NCBI GenBank assembly: GCA_046329435.1 | Contig: JAXLUR010000008.1 | Span: forward strand, 310,001 to 374,000 | Source: M3007 sp046329435 | GTDB lineage: Bacteria > Bacteroidota > Bacteroidia > Chitinophagales > Saprospiraceae | Length of the DNA: 64,000 nucleotides | Direction of reading: 5' to 3' | Part shown: one piece after another, positions 9,369 through 18,399 of the stretch | Numbering within the stretch: position 1 is the stretch's first letter | How the letters are laid out: every line of letters starts with the position of its first letter | The notes under the pieces: model-generated | Seen by the model: only the letters and a program-made list of their open reading frames with translations | Database searches by the model: none | What the model was told of the DNA's origin: nothing | Made by a program: the position numbers and the translations under genes

Positions 9369-10433
9369 CAGGGCAAACGCATTAAAATAGAAATTACCAA
9401 GGTATCGGATACCATTTGCCCTGAACCCGATGGACTGTCTCTATCCCGATCAGCCGCATCGTGGCATAAGGTATGTTTACCGATGTTGCGTCCCTCCGGG
9501 ACGGGGCCTCGCACACACGTTCTTTTTGCTACCGGGGTTGCATCCCTACGGGATGAAAAGCGCCTCTGCAATAAAAAAATGGTGTGCAGCATGGCATTCA
9601 AGCCCCGTCATGTCAGGCATGCAACGTCGCTGGCAAAAATGCCCCATTGGCCCTCCGCCCCATAGGGGCGCAACATCGGTAGCAAAAGCGCCCCACCGGC
9701 CTCCGCCCCATAGGGGCGCAACATCGGTAGCAAAAGCGACCCACCGGCCTCCGCCCCATAGGGGCGCAACATCGGTAGCAAAAGCGCCCCACCGGCCTCC
9801 GCCCCATAGGGGCGCAACGTCGGTAGCAAAAGCGACCCACCGGCCTCCGCCCCATAGGGGCGCAACATCGGTAGCAAAAGCGACCCATCGGCCTCTGCCC
9901 CATAGGGGCTCAACATCGGTAGCAAAAGCGACCCACCGGCCTCCGCCCCATAGGGGCGCAACATCGGTAGCAAAAGCGACCCACCGGCCTCCGCCCCATA
10001 GGGGCGCAACGTCGGTAGCAAAAGCGACCCACCGGCCTCCGCCCCATAGGGGCGCAACATCGGTAGCAAAAGCGACCCACCGGCCTCCGCCCCATAGGGG
10101 CGCAACGTCGGTATCATGACCGCGGTACATCATCAGGCGAAGGTTCGCGGGATTGGATACCCTGGCCGAACCGCGCAAATCCGCGTCATCCGTGTCATCA
10201 GCGTTGCGATCCATTCACCGTGATCCTTGTTCATACCTCGTGTTTCCTCGTTTCTTTTTTCGAGGATTTCGGAAGTGTGGATAGCCACGCGGATGACACG
10301 GATGACCCGGATTGGCGCGGATGTTAAAAAGGGTTGTTCTTTATTCCATAAGATAAATGGCCAACAGGGCTTTGCCGACCTCTTCCCCTATTTTCCTTTC
10401 CCAAGCCGATGAAGATTTTAATGCGTCTGCCCT
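9369..10433. mobile_element. Non-autonomous (MITE-like) element with ISAs1-type ends and an internal 48-bp minisatellite
   Basis: The left end CAGGGCAAACGCATTAAAA (9369-9387) matches 18 of 19 bases of the terminal repeat of the complete ISAs1 element at 17131-18368. The right end (10416-10434) is the reverse complement of that terminal repeat apart from the final base. The insertion is flanked by a 13-bp direct repeat, acccccctccccg, at 9356-9368 and 10434-10446, taken as the target duplication; it is low-complexity. No transposase is encoded. Inside are a short conserved left arm, ten copies of a 48-bp tandem repeat, and a right arm containing an inverted pair of 'atccgcgtcatccgtgtcat' type sequences. 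A shorter relative lies at 34249-34862. Open frames across it are translations of the repeat and probably not genes. Confidence 0.75.
9652..10115. repeat. 48-bp tandem repeat, about 10 copies
   Basis: Each unit contains a small palindrome (CCCCATAGGGGCG), then CAACRTCGGTAGCAAAAGCG and a CCACCGGCCTCCG spacer. The period is exactly 48 bp, for example 9661 to 9709. Because 48 is a multiple of three all frames look open, giving repetitive 16-residue peptides. Sequence variation between copies is only a few bases (gcgccc/gcgacc, aacatc/aacgtc), suggesting recent expansion or homogenisation. No gene is supported here. Confidence 0.9.
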
Positions 10434-10605
10434 ACCCCCCTCCCCGGAGGGGGAGGGGCCGGGGGTGGGGTAAAAAGGAGGGAGGTAACAAAAGAGTGAG
10501 TGAGGTAAAAAATCGCTTGTAATTATAGCAAAAAGAAAGCGCCGAAAGAAGGGTAAACAAGAAGCGGGCATACCCGCCCCGGGGAAAATTGACCAGCACC
10601 GCCCC
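10434..10605. other. Intergenic GC-rich inverted repeats, possible terminator of the sensor-regulator gene
   Basis: Directly after the mobile element is a GC-rich block (10434-10480) whose reverse complement resembles 9258-9300 on the element's other side, so the element may have inserted into a pre-existing hairpin. A smaller hairpin, gcgggcatacccgc (10564-10577), lies just beyond the stop of the leftward regulator gene and could terminate it. No gene is seen. Confidence 0.4.
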
Positions 10606-13326
10606 TTAATAATTCATGATAAACCCGGTCAGGTTGGCATCTTCCGGCAAGTCGAGTTTTTTGCGCAGGCGGTAGCGTTTGTTCTCCACGCCGCGCACGG
10701 AGATGTTGAGCAGGGGAGCGATTTCCTTGGAGGAAAGATTCATTTTCAGGTAAGCCGCCAGCCGGAGATCGCCGGGTGTGAGGTCGGGGAAATCGAGCAT
10801 CAGGCGTTTGAAAAAATCGTCGTGCACCCGGTTGAACGACTCTTCGAACACCTCCCAGTCGTGGTCGCCTTCGAGGTGGTTGTCGATCAGGCGGGCGAGT
10901 TTCTGCAGCGCGCGCGGATCGTTGCGGGCATCGAGCAGGTCGTCTTTGAGGCGTTGCAGCACCTCGTTTTTGCGGATCAGGTTGAGGGCGGCGTTGGATA
11001 ATTCGCGGTTTTTGTTTTCCACCTCCAGCAGCAGTTTTTCGCTTTCCGCGCTGGCGCGCTGGCGTTCGAGTTCCTGGGCTGCCACGGCTTCGAGGCGGCG
11101 GCGCTGGAGTTCCAGCCGGCGGCGGCTGTAGCGCTCCACGCTGCCGAGCAGCAGAAAGGCCAGGAAGAGGTAACACAGGGCGGCCCAGATCGACAGGTAC
11201 CAGGGCGGCTGAATGCGAAAGGAGACGGAGGCTTCGTCGGGACTGCCTTCCGCCCGCACCCGAAAGGTGTATTTGCCCGGCGGCAGGTTGGTAAAGTCTT
11301 TTTCGCCGGTGTTTTGCCAGGCCGACCATTGTTCGGAAAAGCCTTCCAGTTGCCAGGCGAATTTCGGCGCCCGGCCGTAGCTCGGCGCTGCAAACAAAAA
11401 ACGCAGGTTGTTTTCCCGTGCCGAAAATGAAATCTCGCCGCTTTTGCGCGGATCAACCGCTTCGCCGCCCGCGCTTTCGAGCAGCCGGATGACCGGGGCG
11501 CCGGCCGGCGCGGGCGCGCGCAGCCCGGTTTTTTTATTCAGAAGAGCAAAACCCGTCTCCAGACAAAACAGGTACTCGCCATCCGAAAGGCGCACCACAT
11601 TTTCAAAATAAGGCACCAGGGGCAGGTAAAAAGTGTACATCGAGGCTCCGCTCAGCAAACGGATGCTGCTGCTGTCGATGCGGAAATAATCATCGTTTTC
11701 GCCCGGCAGCCATTTCTGGCGCGCTGCGTCGGGCAGGGTTTCAAAAAGCACCTGTTCCTGCTGCATCCGCACCCGTTGCACGCCCCGGTCGCTGTTGACC
11801 AGCAACATGCCGCGCAGAAACACCAGGTCGAGCTGGTAGTCGGTCAGCAAGCCGTCGGCTCGGGTAAAAAACCGCTGTTCTTCGACCTGTGTCAGATCGG
11901 CATTGAGCCGCAGGCGAAACAAACCCTTGTTGGGGTGCGCGCCCCAGAGCTTGCCATCGGAGTCGAACACGATTTTTTTCAACGGCTGCGCAAAACCCGT
12001 CACGCGATGGCTGAATTGCCAGTTGCCGTCGGGGGTGCGGCGAAACACGACCAGGCCTGTGTACGTGCTTTGTACCAGCAGGTCGTCGCGCCCCGGCGCC
12101 GGCACGGCGCACCAGCCGCCGGTGACGTCAGAGATGCGCCGCGCTGTACGGCCGTTCAGGACGAAGGCGCCGCTGTTGTGTCCGCAGAGCAATTGCCGGC
12201 CGAAAACCTGCAACTGCCAGACCTGCCCCTGCGTGCCCTCCACCAGCTGGAAATTGCCGCCCGGCGCCCGCACGAACACGCCCTGGTTGGTACCGATGTA
12301 GAGCAGGCCGTCGTGGCGCGCCGCCGTGTACACCGTGCCGATGCGCCCGGTCTGGTCGCTGAAAAAGGTCAGGGGAGAATGCAGGGCTACGAGGTCGATA
12401 CCCCGGTCGAGGCCGATCCAGAGGTCGCCGGCCGCGTCTTCGAGCAAGGCCAGTACCGTGTTGTTTTGCAGGCCGTTTTCGCGGTTGAGGTGGTAGCGCA
12501 GGCTGCCGTCGGGCCCGAGCACATAAACGCCGTTGAGAATGGTGCCCACCGCCCAGCCGCCCTCGCGCAGGGCAATGGCCTTGTTGAGCTGGAAACGCTG
12601 AAACTCCGCATTGAGCGGGTGTTGCCAGGGGCGGCATTGTCCGTCGGCGATCTCGAAGATGCCCCGGTTGGTGGTGCCTGCCCAAAGGCCGCCCTGGCGG
12701 TTGGGCACGATGAATTGCACGATCTCGCCGGAGAGCGGCGCCGTGCCCGGCAAGAGGCGAAAAGTGTTGTCGGGCAGCAGTTCGTACAACCCCTGGCCGA
12801 TCACCGGCAGGTAGATACAGCCGTTGGCCTCCCGGGCAAACATGATGGACGCCGGCGGATGCAACACCGTTATTTTGTCGTAATCGTACTTGTATATCGT
12901 TGAAAACGATTGAAACAGCACAAAGCCGGGCCCGGGCAGGATATGCCAGATCTCCTCCCGTTCGAGCTGGTCGCTGCGCACTTCGGCGCTCAGCGAACGG
13001 TAGGCGGGCCGGCCGCTGGCGGTGGTGTACCAAAAGCCGAATTCGGCGAAGCCCCCGCAAAAAACTTCACCGTGTTCGCCCGGGGCCACGGCCCGCACGG
13101 TCTGTCGTTCGGGCAGCGAAAGGTTGCGCCAGCGCACCCCGTCAAACTCCAGCAGGCCGCCGTTGTTGCCGGCGTACAACCAGCCGTCAGTCGATTGCGC
13201 GAGGGCCCAGTTCTGGTTTTGGGCAGCATAGTCATTGGGGGTGAAATTGCGGATGCGCGGCGTTTCCTGCCCCGGCAAAACGCCGGCGCACAGCAGGAAC
13301 AAAAGAAGGGGGAACAGGCAGCGCAT
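10606..13326 (-). CDS. Periplasmic-propeller / Y_Y_Y sensor fused to a LuxR-type DNA-binding domain
   Basis: The chosen start is the ATG at 13326, which begins a signal peptide (MRCLFPLLLFLLCAGVLPGQ). An upstream GTG at 13371 would bury the signal behind 15 residues. The 906-residue protein has a two-component-regulator beta-propeller (repeats such as 'GDLWIGLDRGID', 'LLYIGTNQGVF' and 'GGLWAGTTNRGIFEI'), a Y_Y_Y domain ('FAWQLEGFSEQWSAWQNTGEKDFTNLPPG' in pieces), one membrane helix ('YLSIWAALCYLFLAFLLLGSV'), a coiled coil of about 100 residues, and a C-terminal LuxR-like helix-turn-helix ('LSSKEIAPLLNISVRGVENKRYRLRKKL', in pieces). No kinase or receiver domain is seen. It is inferred to be a one-protein signalling regulator linking an extracellular ligand to transcription. 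The ligand is unknown. Confidence 0.85.
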   Translation of the reverse strand: MRCLFPLLLFLLCAGVLPGQETPRIRNFTPNDYAAQNQNWALAQSTDGWLYAGNNGGLLEFDGVRWRNLSLPERQTVRAVAPGEHGEVFCGGFAEFGFWYTTASGRPAYRSLSAEVRSDQLEREEIWHILPGPGFVLFQSFSTIYKYDYDKITVLHPPASIMFAREANGCIYLPVIGQGLYELLPDNTFRLLPGTAPLSGEIVQFIVPNRQGGLWAGTTNRGIFEIADGQCRPWQHPLNAEFQRFQLNKAIALREGGWAVGTILNGVYVLGPDGSLRYHLNRENGLQNNTVLALLEDAAGDLWIGLDRGIDLVALHSPLTFFSDQTGRIGTVYTAARHDGLLYIGTNQGVFVRAPGGNFQLVEGTQGQVWQLQVFGRQLLCGHNSGAFVLNGRTARRISDVTGGWCAVPAPGRDDLLVQSTYTGLVVFRRTPDGNWQFSHRVTGFAQPLKKIVFDSDGKLWGAHPNKGLFRLRLNADLTQVEEQRFFTRADGLLTDYQLDLVFLRGMLLVNSDRGVQRVRMQQEQVLFETLPDAARQKWLPGENDDYFRIDSSSIRLLSGASMYTFYLPLVPYFENVVRLSDGEYLFCLETGFALLNKKTGLRAPAPAGAPVIRLLESAGGEAVDPRKSGEISFSARENNLRFLFAAPSYGRAPKFAWQLEGFSEQWSAWQNTGEKDFTNLPPGKYTFRVRAEGSPDEASVSFRIQPPWYLSIWAALCYLFLAFLLLGSVERYSRRRLELQRRRLEAVAAQELERQRASAESEKLLLEVENKNRELSNAALNLIRKNEVLQRLKDDLLDARNDPRALQKLARLIDNHLEGDHDWEVFEESFNRVHDDFFKRLMLDFPDLTPGDLRLAAYLKMNLSSKEIAPLLNISVRGVENKRYRLRKKLDLPEDANLTGFIMNY

Positions 13327-13371
13327 GACGGCAAAGAAAAGCAATATCCGGCTCACTCCGCGCCCCGCCAC

Positions 13372-13794
13372 TCAGTGCGGCAACTGATCGCGGAAGCGGC
13401 CGTACACCCAGGTGCCGGCCATGGCGCTGAGCAGCGTCACAATCACCACCGTCATGCCGGCGCCGATCTGGGCATAGAGGGGGCCCGGACAGGCGCCCGT
13501 AATTCCCCAGCCGATACCGAACAGCAAACCGCCGATCACAACGCCCTTGTCGAAGGTTTTGGGCTGGATCACGATGGCCTCGCCCGCGCGGGTTTTGACC
13601 TTGAAACGTTTCATGAGCCATACGCTCAGCGCGCCGGTCACCACCGCGCTGCCGATCACGCCGTACATGTGGAACGATTGCAGGCGGTACATTTCCTGAA
13701 TACGCCACCAGGAGATCACCTCGGCTTTGGTGAGCAGGATGCCGAATAGGGCGCCGGCCAGCAAATAGGGGAAATTTTGTCGAACAGAAGTCAT
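13372..13794 (-). CDS. YeeE/YedE-family membrane protein (DUF6691-like half)
   Basis: A 140-residue protein with four predicted membrane helices and the motif 'GIGWGITGACPGPLYAQIGAG', typical of the smaller half of split YeeE/YedE transporters; the conserved cysteine in GACPGP is present. It begins 19 bp after its partner (13814-14371), so the pair forms an operon. The family is linked to uptake of thiosulfate or other sulfur compounds; substrate here is inference. It ends immediately before the sensor-regulator gene. Confidence 0.85.
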   Translation of the reverse strand: MTSVRQNFPYLLAGALFGILLTKAEVISWWRIQEMYRLQSFHMYGVIGSAVVTGALSVWLMKRFKVKTRAGEAIVIQPKTFDKGVVIGGLLFGIGWGITGACPGPLYAQIGAGMTVVIVTLLSAMAGTWVYGRFRDQLPH

Positions 13795-13813
13795 GGCAGC
13801 TCGGGATTGCAGG

Positions 13814-14371
13814 TTAAAAAAGCAAGGGCAGAATCAGGTGGGTCGTGATAAACCCTCCGGCCATAAAACAGATCGTCGCCACCAGCGAAGGCCATTGCAG
13901 GGTGGACAACCCGAAAATCGAATGACCGCTGGTGCAACCGCCCGCATACCGCGTACCGAAACCCACCAGAAAACCGCCGACCACGGTAAAAATCAGACCA
14001 CGCCAGCTCAGCAGCTGCGACCAGGAAAACACTTCCGAAGGCCCCAGACCCGAAAAGTCGTGCAGCCCCAGCGCCTGCAGGTCCGACACGGTTGACGGCG
14101 CGATCTGCACCGGGTCCGGATTGGCCAGAATGGTCACCGAGGCCAGCGCGCCCAGCAGGATGCCGAGTGCGAAGTACAGGTTCCAGGCGCGTGCCCGCCA
14201 GTCGTACTGAAAAAACGGAATACCCGCCGGCACGCAGGCCGCACAGATGTCGCGCAGGGTGGAGGAAATTCCAAAACTTTTGTTGCCGATCCACAGCAAC
14301 AGCGGCACCGTCAGGCCGATCAGCGGCCCGGCGACATACCAGGGCCAGGGTTGACTTAAAAATTCAAGCAT
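13814..14371 (-). CDS. YeeE/YedE-family sulfur transport protein (larger half)
   Basis: A 185-residue membrane protein with about five helices. It carries the conserved 'GFGTRYAGGCTSGHSIFGLS' motif whose cysteine is part of the sulfur-relay path in TsuA-like transporters, and an 'ICAACVPAGI' cysteine pair. Together with the downstream 140-residue partner it corresponds to one full YeeE/YedE protein split in two, as is common in Bacteroidota. Import of thiosulfate or a persulfide-linked species is expected from the family; not proven here. Confidence 0.85.
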   Translation of the reverse strand: MLEFLSQPWPWYVAGPLIGLTVPLLLWIGNKSFGISSTLRDICAACVPAGIPFFQYDWRARAWNLYFALGILLGALASVTILANPDPVQIAPSTVSDLQALGLHDFSGLGPSEVFSWSQLLSWRGLIFTVVGGFLVGFGTRYAGGCTSGHSIFGLSTLQWPSLVATICFMAGGFITTHLILPLLF

Positions 14372-14459
14372 GGGAGTCAGCGTTGAAAGTTCAAAAATAG
14401 TATGGATTTGCGGCCTTGCGGGGTCGGCTTTCGGGATGGAACAATAGCGCGGGCAATCA

Positions 14460-14834
14460 TCAATGCCCCCTGTATTTCACATTGATATTGAGCCACATAA
14501 GGCGGGAAATCCGGAAGATGTAAACAAAATTGACGGCCAGAAAAATCCCGAGCAACGTAAAAGCCGCACTCTGGCCCCAGTCCAGCCACCAATGGAACAA
14601 CGCGATGAATAAAATACAAAACCAGCCCGTCCAGATATAAGAGATAAACATGGCGCCGTAATAGAAGCCCGGTTCGGGGAAGTAGTTGAGGTCGCAGTGC
14701 GGACAGCGTTCGAGCATGTCGAAAGGCTTGACGAATGACCAGGAGCCGGTCTCGAACGTCTCGCCTTCATGGCAGCGCGGGCATTTGAGATAAAATATGC
14801 TGTAGGCCTTGGAACCTTTGCGGAAGAGGGTCAT
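14460..14834 (-). CDS. DUF983 family membrane protein
   Basis: The chosen start at 14834 gives MTLFRKGSKAYSIFYLKCPRCHEG, 124 residues; an upstream start at 14876 is possible. The protein has a zinc-ribbon-like pair (CPRC near residue 18 and CPHC near 43), the conserved 'PEPGFYYGAMFISY' segment and two membrane helices, all diagnostic of DUF983. Function is unknown; members are common in Bacteroidota and Alphaproteobacteria, sometimes near respiratory genes. It is transcribed leftward, separate from the YeeE pair. Confidence 0.85.
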   Translation of the reverse strand: MTLFRKGSKAYSIFYLKCPRCHEGETFETGSWSFVKPFDMLERCPHCDLNYFPEPGFYYGAMFISYIWTGWFCILFIALFHWWLDWGQSAAFTLLGIFLAVNFVYIFRISRLMWLNINVKYRGH

Positions 14835-14985
14835 GGACAGGGAATTTGTTCTGCGGCCAAGATAGGACGATTGCACCGAAGGGCCTGTTGGCCGCTGTTT
14901 CTTTTTTGAATGGAGGGTAACTTCGACGTTTTGGTTTGTGTGGGGCCGGGGTAAAAACAGGGCCTGAATTATAGCCCCCGTCCCG

Positions 14986-16974
14986 CTACCGCTTCACCAC
15001 CACTTCCTGCGTGCTGCCGTTGGCAATGGGGCGATCGAACCAGACCGTCGATCCCGATTTTACGGTCAGCCGGATGCCCGAGCCTTCGCGCCGCACCAGC
15101 ACATCGAAAACCTGTTGAAAGCCATGCACGTTTTTCAGGGCCATCTCGTTCCAGCCGGCGGGCAACTGTGGCGTCAGGGTGAAGCGGTCGAGGCCGGTCG
15201 GGCGCAAACCGAACAGGCCTTCCGTGTAAACCCGGCAATACAAGGCGCTTTCGGCTGATAAATGGCGCTGATTACCTTCGGGAAACGCTTCCACGGCATA
15301 GGGCACGTGTTCGCCCAGCAAGCGGCGGCGCGAATAGTATTGCAGGTACTGCAATCCGCGCTCCGTATCGCCGGCGGCAAACACGCCCCGAAGCGCGTAC
15401 AGCGTCGAGCGGTCCCAGAAGGTTTTGTCGCCCGACTGCGAAGCCAGCCCGTCGGCCGTCCACAGTTCGGGGGAGAACAACGCGTCGATCGTGCCCTGGC
15501 GGCGCTCGAAGATATTGACGGTGAGGGGGATGCAGATCCAGGCGCGCAGTTTGTCGTTGCCTTCGTAGTAGCGGTAGGTATCGAAGCCCATGACCTTCGC
15601 GCCGAAATGCCGTTCGATGTTGTGGCGCAGGTCGGCCGCCTGTTGCCGGTAGCCATCGGTCAGCCGGGGGGCTTTGCCCAGGGCCTTGCCCAGATAAGCC
15701 GCCGAGATCAGGGCGTCGTAGTAGAGAGAAGAAGTACAGAGGTTGGCGTCGCCGGAAGGGAAACGGCCTTCGAGTTCGTCCGAATCGGAAGCCACCACGC
15801 CGTGGGCGTCGAGTTTGCGGCGGTTGTATTCGAGGCACCAGGTAATGAGCGGCCACAGTTCCTCGGCGATCTGCCGGTCGCCCTGAGCAAGTGCAAAACG
15901 CGCCGCGCCGTAAGCGATCATAGCCGCGTCGCCGCGATCGCCTGCGCCGTTCCAGATATCGTCGCCTTCGGCGATGATGGAGGAGGGCAGGGGCCGGTAG
16001 TCATCGTTCATGAAGCGGGCGAAATGCCGGTACGCATTGCGCGCCGATTCGATGCCGTAGTCGTAGCCCAGGCTGGGAAAAAAGGGATTGATGTATTCCG
16101 CCTGGTCGTTGGCCCAGATGGCCGCGTAATAGCTCAGGCCGCCCGGACCGTGCATCGGACCGCCGCGGGTCTGGAAAATGCTTTCGGCGGCGCGGATTTT
16201 GGCAAAGGCAAACATGCGGTTCAGCACCTCGTCGGGCGTTTCCAGCACCAGGTTGACCGACAGTTGCTGAAGCAGTTTGTTGCGCTTGCCCAGTTCGTCT
16301 TCTATGCCCTGCTCTTCGGGGATTTGCCCTTCCCGCAAGCCTTCGAAAGCCAGGTAGCAGCTCGCCGATTCATGGGGTTGCAGGGTCAGCGCGCCCGAGC
16401 GGAAACTCCGCACCAGGAGGGTGTACGATCCCTCTACGCCCTCGGCTGCCGGCGTCCGGCTGGCGATGCGAATCTCGGGAATTTCGAGTTGGACGGGCTT
16501 GTCGCTGATATTGGTAAAAATGTACAGTTCGCAGAAAACCGGCCGGTCCACCGAAGGGAACAGCGTTCGGGCCACCTGGATTTTTCCGTCGAGCGTACTT
16601 TCCATCAGGAGTTTGCCATTCAGCGCGATGTTGTTCACCACCTCCTGACGAACCGGCCGTTTGTCGAGCGAGATCAGGCCGATCAGGTCGATCTTGAACG
16701 AGCGCGTCAGGCTGGCGTGCGTATTGTTGGGAATGGTGCGCAGCATAGGCCATACCAGATCGCGCCGCAGGTAAGGCGAGCGGTCTTCCCTGACGCCGTA
16801 GCGGACCACGGCCGAGAGGTATTTGCCGCTCATTTCGATATGATCGTCGTGCGGCAGCCCCTCGCCGACGTGCCAGAGGATGGCCTGGGTATCGCTGAGT
16901 TGCCAGCGGTCGGTCTGGGCGTTGAGCAAACGGGCGGCAAGGAGCAGCAAGGCGACAGGCAGGAAGGGTCTCAT
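14986..16974 (-). CDS. Secreted six-hairpin ((alpha/alpha)6) glycosidase-like protein
   Basis: The start at 16974 opens a signal peptide (MRPFLPVALLLLAARLLNAQ), giving 662 residues; a longer frame to 17088 has no plausible N-terminus. An N-terminal beta-rich region (about 20-230) precedes an (alpha/alpha)6-barrel-like region with 'GGPMHGPGGLSYYAAIWANDQAEYINPFF', 'SSIIAEGDDIWNGAGDRGDAAMIAYGAARFALAQGD' and 'VASDSDELEGRFPSGDANL' (quoted in pieces), acidic patches typical of six-hairpin hydrolases. A C-terminal beta domain follows. The exact GH family cannot be assigned by eye. A role in glycan breakdown is inferred, in line with the GH144-like gene at the window start. Confidence 0.65.
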   Translation of the reverse strand: MRPFLPVALLLLAARLLNAQTDRWQLSDTQAILWHVGEGLPHDDHIEMSGKYLSAVVRYGVREDRSPYLRRDLVWPMLRTIPNNTHASLTRSFKIDLIGLISLDKRPVRQEVVNNIALNGKLLMESTLDGKIQVARTLFPSVDRPVFCELYIFTNISDKPVQLEIPEIRIASRTPAAEGVEGSYTLLVRSFRSGALTLQPHESASCYLAFEGLREGQIPEEQGIEDELGKRNKLLQQLSVNLVLETPDEVLNRMFAFAKIRAAESIFQTRGGPMHGPGGLSYYAAIWANDQAEYINPFFPSLGYDYGIESARNAYRHFARFMNDDYRPLPSSIIAEGDDIWNGAGDRGDAAMIAYGAARFALAQGDRQIAEELWPLITWCLEYNRRKLDAHGVVASDSDELEGRFPSGDANLCTSSLYYDALISAAYLGKALGKAPRLTDGYRQQAADLRHNIERHFGAKVMGFDTYRYYEGNDKLRAWICIPLTVNIFERRQGTIDALFSPELWTADGLASQSGDKTFWDRSTLYALRGVFAAGDTERGLQYLQYYSRRRLLGEHVPYAVEAFPEGNQRHLSAESALYCRVYTEGLFGLRPTGLDRFTLTPQLPAGWNEMALKNVHGFQQVFDVLVRREGSGIRLTVKSGSTVWFDRPIANGSTQEVVVKR

Positions 16975-17130
16975 AACGGACAAGGCAAATATTGAAACAG
17001 GAGGCTGGCCGGTCGCAAGGCAGGAGCAAAAGCCCGGGCAGACCGCCTGCGGGCAAAGGTAGGGGGCGGGATTGACCTGTGCGCGCATTGGTTCAAACGT
17101 TGTTTTTCAGGTAAACGCCGGGTTCTCCCC

Positions 17131-18368
17131 CAGGGCAGACGCATTAAAATCAGCAGTTGGATAAAGCCAACTTCTACCTTTCCGGCAAAAACTAATTGTC
17201 ATGGAAGAAAGCCGGCCCGCGCTTGAAGGTTTGCTTGCCGCCCTTGAAAAAGTGCAAGACCCAAGGATCGACCGAAAAAAATTATATCCGCTCATTGAAG
17301 TTTTGTTTTTAACGACCAGCGCGGTGCTGAGTGGTTTTGAAGATTGGGATGAGATTGTTGATTTTGGAGAAGAAAAGTTGACTTGGTTGCGCAAATATTT
17401 ACCCTACGAGAACGAAATCCCATCGCACGACACGATTAACCGGGTTGTTTCGCTGATTGATTACCGGATGTTTGAGGAATGTTTTTTGAATTGGGCGACG
17501 ATGAGCATCGAATTGCCACAAGGCACTCTCATCAGTATCGACGGGAAGAAACTTCGTGGCAGTGCGACAAAAAAAGAACAACAGACTCCGCATAGCCAGG
17601 GAGGCAAATCAGCCATCCATTTGGTCCACGCCTGGTGTCATGAATTGCAACTTTGTCTGGCTCAATACAAAACGGATTCAAAATCAAATGAAATCACGGC
17701 CATTCCCGCGATATTGGATTTTTTGGAAATATCGGGTTGCATAATCACCCTCGACGCGATGGGTTGCCAAAAAACAATTGCCGAAAAGATCATTACCAAA
17801 CAAGCCGATTACATCATGGGCCTCAAAGACAACCAGGCAGGATTAAGTTTGGCCACCTTCACAGCCTTTCAAGCGCATGACAAACAAGCCGAAAACAACA
17901 AAGCCCAGCAGGAAGACAAAAACCATGGACGTGAAGAATTGCGTACTTGTCGCGTATTACCCGCAGAATTACTCCCAGATTGGGCGCAAGCACCCGATTG
18001 GAAAGGGTTGAAATCAGTCATTGAAATCCAGTCACAACGTACCATCCTTTCAACAGGCCTTGTGGAAAACGAAACCCGATACTATATCAGCAGCCTGGAA
18101 GCAACTCCGGCCATGTTTAATCGGCTGATCCGAGCCCATTGGAATGTGGAAAATCAACTGCACTGGTCATTAGATGTCCTCTTTGGTGAAGATCAAAGCA
18201 GAAAACGAATCCGAAATGCTGCTCAGAACTTCTCTACTATCCGAAAAATAGCCCTCAACCTGTTGAAATCACAAAGTGAAAAAATCAGTATCAATCGAAA
18301 ACGCAATAAATGCGCCCTTTCAGATCAATATCGGGAAATAACGCTCGGGTTTTAATGCGTCTGCCCTG
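17131..18368 (+). mobile_element. Complete ISAs1-family insertion sequence
   Basis: Perfect 19-bp terminal inverted repeats, CAGGGCAGACGCATTAAAA at 17131-17149 and its reverse complement at 18350-18368, enclose a single intact transposase. The element is flanked by an 11-bp direct repeat, gggttctcccc, at 17120-17130 and 18369-18379, the likely target duplication (one base may belong to the IS end). Intact ends, duplication and gene indicate recent, possibly active, insertion. Confidence 0.92.
17201..18355 (+). CDS. ISAs1 family transposase
   Basis: A 384-residue DDE transposase. The N-terminal DDE_Tnp_1-associated region reads 'LEKVQDPRIDRKKLYPLIEVLFLTTSAVLSGFEDWDEI' (in pieces). The first catalytic aspartate lies in 'LISIDGKKLRGS', the second in 'CIITLDAMGCQKTIAEKI', and the C-terminal region contains 'RAHWNVENQLHWSLDVLFGEDQSRKR', with the catalytic glutamate in 'HWNVEN' or nearby. 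Length is normal for the family. The stop codon falls inside the right terminal repeat region. Confidence 0.93.
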   Translation: MEESRPALEGLLAALEKVQDPRIDRKKLYPLIEVLFLTTSAVLSGFEDWDEIVDFGEEKLTWLRKYLPYENEIPSHDTINRVVSLIDYRMFEECFLNWATMSIELPQGTLISIDGKKLRGSATKKEQQTPHSQGGKSAIHLVHAWCHELQLCLAQYKTDSKSNEITAIPAILDFLEISGCIITLDAMGCQKTIAEKIITKQADYIMGLKDNQAGLSLATFTAFQAHDKQAENNKAQQEDKNHGREELRTCRVLPAELLPDWAQAPDWKGLKSVIEIQSQRTILSTGLVENETRYYISSLEATPAMFNRLIRAHWNVENQLHWSLDVLFGEDQSRKRIRNAAQNFSTIRKIALNLLKSQSEKISINRKRNKCALSDQYREITLGF

Positions 18369-18399
18369 GGGTTCTCCCCCTCCCTCAGATTCAAATTTC

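Noticed and set aside
9430..10214. Frames of 229 and 222 codons across the 48-bp repeats
   Set aside because: Period divisible by three keeps all frames open. The products are pure repeat, inside a mobile element.
13327..13371. Longer N-terminus of the sensor-regulator from a GTG at 13371
   Set aside because: Would place 15 residues before an otherwise ideal signal peptide; the ATG at 13326 is preferred.
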